Shown here: piece by piece, positions 34,450-40,186 of the stretch
Layout: the number at the start of each line of letters is the position of its first letter
Position numbering within the stretch: the stretch's first letter is position 1
Source of the DNA: an uncultured Lachnospiraceae bacterium
Lineage (GTDB): Bacteria > Bacillota > Clostridia > Lachnospirales > Lachnospiraceae
Assembly: GCA_910585215.1 (NCBI GenBank)
Contig: CAJUDQ010000028.1
Span: 1-40,186, forward strand
Direction of reading: 5' to 3'
DNA: 40,186 bases
The notes under the pieces: generated by a model
The model's database searches: none
Seen by the model: the letters and a program-made list of their open reading frames with translations, nothing else
Told to the model about the DNA's origin: nothing
Position numbers and translations under genes: made by a program

Positions 34450-36627
34450 ATGAAGAAGAAAACAAAAAGTATTGTCGCTTTCCTTGTCAGTATTCTTATT
34501 ATGGCGGCATTTGCCTTGATTCTCATATTTGGTGTAAAAATCAAGGGAATGGAAAAGGGAAGCGCAAGAAATATTATTCTCGGTCTTGATTTAAAAGGCG
34601 GTGTAAGTATTACCTATGAGGCTGAGGGTGACTATACCGCAGAGGACTTACAGGATACTTTAAACAAATTAAAACTCAGAGCAGAAGAATTCAGTGCCGA
34701 ATCGGATGTCTATATGGAAGGAGACAACAGAATTACAGTGGAAATTCCGGGACAGAGCGATGCGGAAGAAGTGCTTCAAAAGCTTGGAAGTCCGGGTTCT
34801 CTTTCTTTTGTGACAGACCTTAATACAGATAATGAAAAGACATGGGTGGAAGGCTCTCATGTAGTGGATGCACAGGCGCAGGTAACAACAGATGAAACTA
34901 CAGGACAGAGGCAGTATGTAGTTGCCTTTGAACTGGATTCTGAAGGTGCAGCAGCGTTTGCAGAGGCTACAAAGCAGTTTTTGGGTAAAATTATTTATGT
35001 AGTATACGATGGAAAAGTCATCAGCAATCCGGTGGTAAATTCTGTGATTAGCGGAGGCTCAGGTGTGATTGAGGGACAGAATTCCTTTGAAGAAGCGGAT
35101 GAGCTGGCATCCATGATTCGTATCGGTTCTTTGAAAGTAGAATTGAAGGATATTACCCATAAAGTAGTAGGAGCAAGACTTGGCGCAGATGCAGTTTCTA
35201 CCAGTTTATTTGCAGGTATTCTGGGCGTGCTTGTCATTATTGTCTTTATGATTCTTATGTACAGAATACCAGGTGCAGCAGCGGGTCTTGCCATGATTTT
35301 TTATGTGGAAGCAACACTGATTTGTCTGAATGGCTTTGATTTGACACTTACAATGTCCGGTATTGCCGGTGTAATATTATCGATTGGTATGGCAGTAGAT
35401 GCGAATATTATTATCAATACCCGTATCAAGGAGGAAATCAGCACTGGAAGGTCTGTGGAATCGGCAATTGATATTGGTTTTAAAAAGGCAAGTTCAGCAA
35501 TTATTGACGGTAATGTCACAACGTTTATTGCTGCTCTTGTGCTTATGGTATTAACTTCGGGAACTATTAAAGGTTTTGCACAGACGCTTGCAATCGGTAC
35601 TGTGATTTCAATTTTTACCGCACTTGTAATTTCAAGATTTTTTGTAAAGACCATGTACCATATGGGACTGAGCAAAGAAAATATGTATGGAAAGCAGAAA
35701 GAAAAGGCAACCCTAAAAATTATCGAGAAGCGAATCATTGCTTTTGCAGTTGCTGCTGCTGTGATTATTGCAGGATTTGCAGGAATGTTGATAAACAAAT
35801 CCGGAAGCATAAGCGGAAGAGACAGAGCACTGAACTACAGTGTTGAATTTGAAGGCGGTATTAACTATACGATAAATTTTGATAAAAAATATTCTACAGA
35901 AGAATTTACAGAAACAATTCTGCCGGTGATTCAGGAAATGGCAAACGATGCCGAAGCTGTCGCCAATGAAGTAGTAGGCTCTAATGAATTTGCAGTGAAG
36001 ATAAAGGAAGTGGAGAGCAGCACAGCAGAAGAAATCAGCGATAAGCTGAAAAGTGATTTCGGGGCAACCGAGGTGAATTATGACAGTGTAGGTTCTACAC
36101 TCAGTGGCCAGATGAGAAGAAATGCATTAATTTCAGTAGTCGTAGCTCTGATATTTATGCTGATTTATATCTTTGTCAGATTCAGAGATTTTAGATATGC
36201 ATTCAGTGCCGTGATTACACTGATTATTGATGTATTGATTGTATTTGCATTTTATTCTCTGTCCTTTACATCCGTAGGAAATACTTTTATTGCATGTATG
36301 CTGACAATACTTGGATATTCCATTAACGCTACCATTGTTATCTTTGACCGTGTAAGAGAACATCTTGCAGTGGAGAAAAATAAGGCGGATATGCTCGAGC
36401 TTGGAAACAGAAGTATTACACAGACCTTATCAAGAACTCTGTATACTTCATTTACCTCATTTATTACGATTTTCTTCCTTTATATTCTGGGAGTAAGTTC
36501 ATTAAGGGAATTTGCAGCGCCTTTGATGGTCGGTATTATCGGCGGTATGCTGACAAATATCTTTGTTCCATGTTCTCTCTGGTATATGATGGGAAAGAAG
36601 AAAAAGTCGGAAAAGAATAAAAAATAA
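34450..36627 (+). CDS. secDF: Fused protein-export membrane protein SecDF
   Basis: 725 residues joining SecD and SecF, each with six membrane helices. SecD part (1-410): LGLDLKGGVSITYE, a periplasmic-type P1 domain, then SFEEADELASMIRIGSLKVELKD and GMAVDANIIINTRIKEE. SecF part (about 425-720): NYSVEFEGGINYTINFDKKYS, GSTLSGQMRRNAL, GYSINATIVIFDRVRE. The proton-driven SecDF assists late steps of Sec secretion. ATG 34450 follows AGGA at 34437-34440; the TTG at 34417 is less likely. It lies 136 bases after the SCIFF maturase. Confidence 0.95.
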   Translation: MKKKTKSIVAFLVSILIMAAFALILIFGVKIKGMEKGSARNIILGLDLKGGVSITYEAEGDYTAEDLQDTLNKLKLRAEEFSAESDVYMEGDNRITVEIPGQSDAEEVLQKLGSPGSLSFVTDLNTDNEKTWVEGSHVVDAQAQVTTDETTGQRQYVVAFELDSEGAAAFAEATKQFLGKIIYVVYDGKVISNPVVNSVISGGSGVIEGQNSFEEADELASMIRIGSLKVELKDITHKVVGARLGADAVSTSLFAGILGVLVIIVFMILMYRIPGAAAGLAMIFYVEATLICLNGFDLTLTMSGIAGVILSIGMAVDANIIINTRIKEEISTGRSVESAIDIGFKKASSAIIDGNVTTFIAALVLMVLTSGTIKGFAQTLAIGTVISIFTALVISRFFVKTMYHMGLSKENMYGKQKEKATLKIIEKRIIAFAVAAAVIIAGFAGMLINKSGSISGRDRALNYSVEFEGGINYTINFDKKYSTEEFTETILPVIQEMANDAEAVANEVVGSNEFAVKIKEVESSTAEEISDKLKSDFGATEVNYDSVGSTLSGQMRRNALISVVVALIFMLIYIFVRFRDFRYAFSAVITLIIDVLIVFAFYSLSFTSVGNTFIACMLTILGYSINATIVIFDRVREHLAVEKNKADMLELGNRSITQTLSRTLYTSFTSFITIFFLYILGVSSLREFAAPLMVGIIGGMLTNIFVPCSLWYMMGKKKKSEKNKK

Positions 36628-36663
36628 AAAAGCGAATAAAGAAACAGTCAATAAAAGGATAAT

Positions 36664-36713
36664 AAAAATCAGCGGGTATTGGGCAGAAAATGGCCGGATA
36701 TCCGCTGATTTTT
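36664..36713 (+). terminator. Intrinsic terminator after secDF
   Basis: AAAAATCAGCGG (36664-36675) pairs perfectly with CCGCTGATTTTT (36702-36713), with extra TAT/ATA pairing inside and a T5 tail. It separates secDF from recJ. Confidence 0.88.
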
Positions 36714-36792
36714 CCAATCAATCTGTCTGTGGCATATATAAAAATTCAGGTTATTTTATATAGTTATGTTAAAGAAAGGAGTAGTGAAAACC

Positions 36793-38568
36793 ATGAGGAA
36801 AGAAAAGTGGCTGGTACAGGCAAAAAAGGCCGATTTTAACAGACTGGGCGAAAAATATGGGATAAATCCTGTTGTGGCAAGAATTATCAGAAACAGGGAT
36901 ACTGTTACAGATGAAGAATATGATTTATATTTGAACGGAAGAGAAAACAGCTTACATTCTCCGCGGCTGTTTAAGGATATGGAAAAAGCGGTACATATTA
37001 TTCTGGAAAAAATAAAAGAAAAGAAAAAAATCCGTGTAATTGGTGATTATGACATTGATGGTGTCTGCTCTTCTTATATTCTGACGGATGGGATACAAAA
37101 TGCAGGCGGCGATGTTTCGATGGATATTCCCGACCGGATAAAAGATGGATATGGAATTAATGAAACTCTGATAAAACGGGCATATGATGATGGAGTAGAT
37201 ACGATTATTACCTGTGATAACGGCATTGCCGCCATCAGTCAGATTGAATATGCAAAAAGTCTTGGCATGACAGTGATTGTTACAGACCACCATGAAATAC
37301 CCTACGAGGAAAAAGAGGGTGAGCGAAGATATTTGAGAGTTTGTGCCGATGCTACAGTAAATCCGAAACAGCCGGATTGCAGATACCCTTTTAAACTTTT
37401 GTGTGGTGCTGTTGTGGCTTATAAATTTATTCAGGTTCTTTATACAGAACTTGGGATAATAGAAAACCGACCGGATGTGATACTTGAAAAATATATTGAG
37501 TTTGCAGCGATTGCAACAATCGGGGATGTGGTAGATTTAAAGGAAGAAAACAGAATTATTGCAAAGCTTGGACTGGAACGGGTGAGAAATACAAAAAATC
37601 TGGGGATACGTGCATTGATTGAAGTGAATAATCTTCAGGATATGGAATTATCTTCGTATCATATTGGATTTATTCTGGGACCATGTTTAAATGCCAGTGG
37701 AAGACTCGAAACAGCAAAGCTTGCCTTTGAAATGTTAAATGCTGCCGATTATGGGCAGGCAATGGAATATGCCGAAAAACTGAAGGAGCTGAATGATAAA
37801 AGGAAAGTGCTGACAGAGCAGGGAACAGAACAGGCATTAAAAGAGGCGGAGAAGTATACAGAGGATAAATTTCAGGTGATTTATCTGCCAGAAGTACATG
37901 AGAGTATTGCAGGGATTATTGCGGGAAGAATACGGGAAAAGTTGAATAAACCGGTGATTATTCTTACAAAAGCGGAAGAGGGAGTCAAAGGTTCGGGGCG
38001 TTCTATTGAAGGATGTCATATGTTTGAAGAACTGACGGCATGCAGAGAACTTCTGGATAAATTCGGTGGACATGAAATGGCGGCAGGGCTGTCCTTAAAA
38101 GAGGAGAATATTGAAACTTTAAGACGGCTTTTAAATGAAAGAACCAAGATAACAGAGGAGGATTTGATTCCAAAAATATGGATAGATGTACCGATGCCGT
38201 TTGAATATATCACCAGTTCTTTCATAAAAGAATTGAAGCTTTTGGAGCCTTTTGGAAAGGGAAATGAAAAGCCTGTATTTGCAGAAAAAGAATTAATGGT
38301 AAGCAGAGTGCTGGTGATAGGGAAAAACAAAGATTCCCTTCGGTTGACACTGACAAATAAAAGGGGATTGCCTATGACAGCACTGTTGTTTCGGCGGGCA
38401 GAGGAGTTTATGGAGGATGTAAAAGAAAGGTTTGGGGAGGAGGAAGTGAAAAAGATGCAGATGGGTTTGGAGAATATGGTGAAAATTTCAGTGATATATT
38501 ATCCGCAGGTAAATGAATTTAACGGGAGAGTGGAGAATCAGATTGTGGTAAATCATTACTGCTTTTAA
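36793..38568 (+). CDS. recJ: Single-stranded-DNA exonuclease RecJ
   Basis: 591-residue RecJ, a 5'-3' single-strand exonuclease of recombination and base-excision repair. DHH-family motifs in order: GDYDIDGVCSSY, ITCDNGIAA, VTDHHEIP, CGAVVAYKF, AAIATIGDVVDL. The DHHA1 part reads GSGRSIEGCHMFEEL...FGGHEMAAGLSL, followed by a C-terminal OB domain. AAAGGAG at 36775-36781 is best matched to ATG 36793 (spacing 11); in-frame ATG 36766 and GTG 36784 are too early or too close. Confidence 0.95.
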   Translation: MRKEKWLVQAKKADFNRLGEKYGINPVVARIIRNRDTVTDEEYDLYLNGRENSLHSPRLFKDMEKAVHIILEKIKEKKKIRVIGDYDIDGVCSSYILTDGIQNAGGDVSMDIPDRIKDGYGINETLIKRAYDDGVDTIITCDNGIAAISQIEYAKSLGMTVIVTDHHEIPYEEKEGERRYLRVCADATVNPKQPDCRYPFKLLCGAVVAYKFIQVLYTELGIIENRPDVILEKYIEFAAIATIGDVVDLKEENRIIAKLGLERVRNTKNLGIRALIEVNNLQDMELSSYHIGFILGPCLNASGRLETAKLAFEMLNAADYGQAMEYAEKLKELNDKRKVLTEQGTEQALKEAEKYTEDKFQVIYLPEVHESIAGIIAGRIREKLNKPVIILTKAEEGVKGSGRSIEGCHMFEELTACRELLDKFGGHEMAAGLSLKEENIETLRRLLNERTKITEEDLIPKIWIDVPMPFEYITSSFIKELKLLEPFGKGNEKPVFAEKELMVSRVLVIGKNKDSLRLTLTNKRGLPMTALLFRRAEEFMEDVKERFGEEEVKKMQMGLENMVKISVIYYPQVNEFNGRVENQIVVNHYCF

Positions 38569-38635
38569 AGTTCAGATAATCTCTTCAAAGTGAAAGAATT
38601 GACAAAAGATTATTTTTAATCCTTTTTTGTGCTAC

Positions 38636-38664
38636 TGGACAAAGCACTTCGCCTTTGTTATAAT
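38636..38664 (+). promoter_or_regulatory. Sigma-A-type promoter for the AAA-like gene
   Basis: TGGACA at 38636-38641, exactly 17 bases, consensus TATAAT at 38659-38664. It is about 50 bases before the start codon, so the following gene is an independent unit. Confidence 0.75.
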
Positions 38665-38712
38665 AAAAGAGACTTTTTGGATAAATACCATTAAATGGGA
38701 AAGGGAATTATT

Positions 38713-40053
38713 ATGAAAATTTTTATCGGGGTATCAAATTTCGGAAATATAAAACAGGCAGAGATTGATGTCAGTAATTTTGTAGTATTTACCGGAAAAA
38801 ACAACACCGGAAAAAGTTCTATGCTGCAGTTACTTTATGGACTTTTGCAGCGACTGCCAAAACTTGAGATTTTGATAGATGATTATGAAATAGATGAACA
38901 CAAAGAACTGGAGCTGAAACGGGAAAAAAAGTGGTTTTTGAATTACGAAAAAAAAGTAAATTTATATCTTCAGCAAAATAAAGAGCAGATTGTGGAAAGT
39001 ATTTTTCACAGACCTGTTCCTGTTGGAAATATTTATATAAAAATCACAGATATCAATGAAAAGATAACCATCCAGTTTAACAAACAGGCAGAATCTGAAA
39101 CAGGACAGTATAACAGTCTGAATCCAGAGGAGATTTTGAGAAGCAATAAGCGAATACAATTGTATATAGAGGAACAAAACAGCACAACAGATGAAATTTT
39201 ATATCATTCCAAAGTTTCCTTTTCTGCAGGCCAAAACAAAGAATTTGTCAAGCTTTATGTAGAGCGTGAAGTCGCAGGATTGATTTGGAATCTTTTTATG
39301 GGGAAGAAGGAATTGCTTTTTCTTCCAGCTTCGAGAACAGGGATTCAGCTTTTATATAAGAGTTTTTTTAATGGAAAGGAAAATAAAAAGCCGGCTGGCA
39401 GGATAAATCGAAGTAAAGATAAAATTCAGGAAATTGAATCAGAAATGCCTTTGCCTGTCTGGGATTTTTTGCAATTTTTATTAAACTATCATGTAAATAA
39501 TAAAATGGCAAAAGACAATAAAAAACTGACAGATTTTATAGAAAATTATTTTATAGATGGCAAATTGCAACAGAAGGAAGAAGAGACTGTTTATGTTCCA
39601 AAAAATACAGACCAGAATATTCCAATTGGTCTTGCTTCGCCTGTTGTAAATGAACTGGCGCCAATTATAAAAGCTCTGACAGGAACAGCAGATTATCAAT
39701 ATATGTTTTATGATACCGTTGAAAATTGTCTGGATTTGGAAATGCAGAGAAGACTGGCAAGGCTTTTGATAAGGCTGAATAACAATGGAAAAAGACTGAT
39801 TGTGACAACCTGCAGTGAAACGATATTGTCTGAACTCAGTCAATTGATACAGATTTCTTTGGAAAAATCTGTAAGAGATGATAGCAAAGAGAATCAAAAA
39901 GAAAAGCTGGATAAATTGAATTTGACAAAAGAAGATTTACCGGATTCAAAAAATATTCATGTATATCAATTTTCTGTTCAAAATGATGGAATGAGTATAG
40001 TAAATGAGCTGAGTTTTTCACTTAGACAAAATAAAGGAGGAGTTGTTAAGTAA
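38713..40053 (+). CDS. OLD/AAA_15-type ATPase with degenerate active site
   Basis: 446 residues resembling the SMC/OLD-like AAA_15 ATPases. It starts with an N-lobe (KIFIGVSNFGNIKQAEIDVSNFVVFTGKNNTGKSS) whose Walker A, GKNNTGKSS at 28-36, is intact. A long helical insertion follows, then the C-lobe. Walker B is MFYDTVENCLDLEMQ, with Asp334 present but Thr335 where the catalytic Glu of DEPE is expected, and the usual TTHS switch is TTCS (Cys367). There is no TOPRIM domain. GGGAAAGGGA upstream supports ATG 38713 rather than 38695. Function unknown; relatives occur in defence and toxin-antitoxin systems, but no partner is visible here. Confidence 0.82.
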   Translation: MKIFIGVSNFGNIKQAEIDVSNFVVFTGKNNTGKSSMLQLLYGLLQRLPKLEILIDDYEIDEHKELELKREKKWFLNYEKKVNLYLQQNKEQIVESIFHRPVPVGNIYIKITDINEKITIQFNKQAESETGQYNSLNPEEILRSNKRIQLYIEEQNSTTDEILYHSKVSFSAGQNKEFVKLYVEREVAGLIWNLFMGKKELLFLPASRTGIQLLYKSFFNGKENKKPAGRINRSKDKIQEIESEMPLPVWDFLQFLLNYHVNNKMAKDNKKLTDFIENYFIDGKLQQKEEETVYVPKNTDQNIPIGLASPVVNELAPIIKALTGTADYQYMFYDTVENCLDLEMQRRLARLLIRLNNNGKRLIVTTCSETILSELSQLIQISLEKSVRDDSKENQKEKLDKLNLTKEDLPDSKNIHVYQFSVQNDGMSIVNELSFSLRQNKGGVVK

Positions 40054-40144
40054 TTAAAAATATGAAATATATGGATAAATATACTCAAAAGTAGACCTAT
40101 TATGGCAGCAAAGCTGTCACCCTGTTTAAGTCTGTCTAAAAATA

Positions 40145-40173
40145 TAGACAAAAATATATCGTCATGATATAAT
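40145..40173 (+). promoter_or_regulatory. Outgoing promoter at window edge
   Basis: TAGACA at 40145-40150, 17 bases, TATAAT at 40168-40173, directed out of the window toward a gene beyond it. Upstream, TGGCAGC-AAA-GCTGTCA (about 40103-40119) is a small hairpin without a T run. The rest of 40054-40186 shows no gene. Confidence 0.65.
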
Positions 40174-40186
40174 ATCAGAGGAAATA

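Noticed and set aside
35301..35810. 169-codon minus-strand frame inside secDF
   Set aside because: Lies wholly within a well-supported conserved gene, and the product looks like a reverse-frame shadow without ribosome site or domain.
40054..40186. Possible c-di-GMP riboswitch suggested by a GCAAAGC-like string near 40108
   Set aside because: The rest of the aptamer core is missing, and the string lies upstream of the predicted promoter, so it would not be transcribed from it.

Overview
The window looks like a chromosomal segment of a low-GC, spore-forming anaerobic Firmicute, most likely a Lachnospiraceae-type clostridium. The A+T-rich codon use, strong AGGAGG ribosome sites, a GerW/YtfJ sporulation protein, a SCIFF ranthipeptide locus, a fused SecDF and a stand-alone MetH reactivation protein all point this way. 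It is mostly conserved core chromosome. I see no transposase, integrase, phage gene, CRISPR array, tRNA or rRNA.

Positions 1-6.2 kb: a tight housekeeping operon with a DUF512 radical-SAM-like protein, der, plsY, gpsA and a cardiolipin synthase (ribosome assembly plus phospholipid synthesis). Positions 6.3-11.0 kb: a divergent diaminopimelate decarboxylase, two uncharacterised proteins with overlapping ends, a lysine-rich DUF2953 protein next to GerW/YtfJ, and an unannotated two-helix mini-membrane protein with a GTG start. Positions 11.1-14.2 kb: a split cobalamin-dependent methionine synthase, with the reactivation domain as a separate overlapping upstream gene ending in a four-cysteine motif.

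Positions 14.2-21.7 kb: a chemoreceptor with a roughly 110-residue lysine-rich cytosolic head, then the conserved rpmB / Asp23-like / fakA / recG neighbourhood with clear divergent sigma-A promoters and terminators. Positions 21.7-28.5 kb: the main accessory region. An OmpR-type regulator and a sensor protein that has Asn where the phospho-accepting His should be lead into three ABC-2-like membrane proteins and a membrane-anchored protein, with no ATPase. A second, intact NarL-type two-component pair faces them tail to tail, with 2 bases between the stop codons.

Positions 28.5-32.6 kb: an SseB-like protein behind a possibly structured leader, a long imperfect inverted repeat, bioY under a perfect BirA-type operator that overlaps its promoter, and a SulP transporter with an unusual charged C-terminal tail. 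Positions 32.7-38.6 kb: SCIFF precursor, a 26-base perfect palindrome, SCIFF radical-SAM maturase, secDF and recJ. Positions 38.6-40.2 kb: an OLD/AAA-type ATPase with degenerate Walker B and switch motifs, and an outgoing promoter at the window edge.

The best candidates for undescribed biology are the ATPase-less ABC-2 operon with its His-less sensor and opposed second two-component system, the hairpin-separated SCIFF locus joined to secDF, the cysteine tail of the MetH reactivator, and the degenerate AAA protein.
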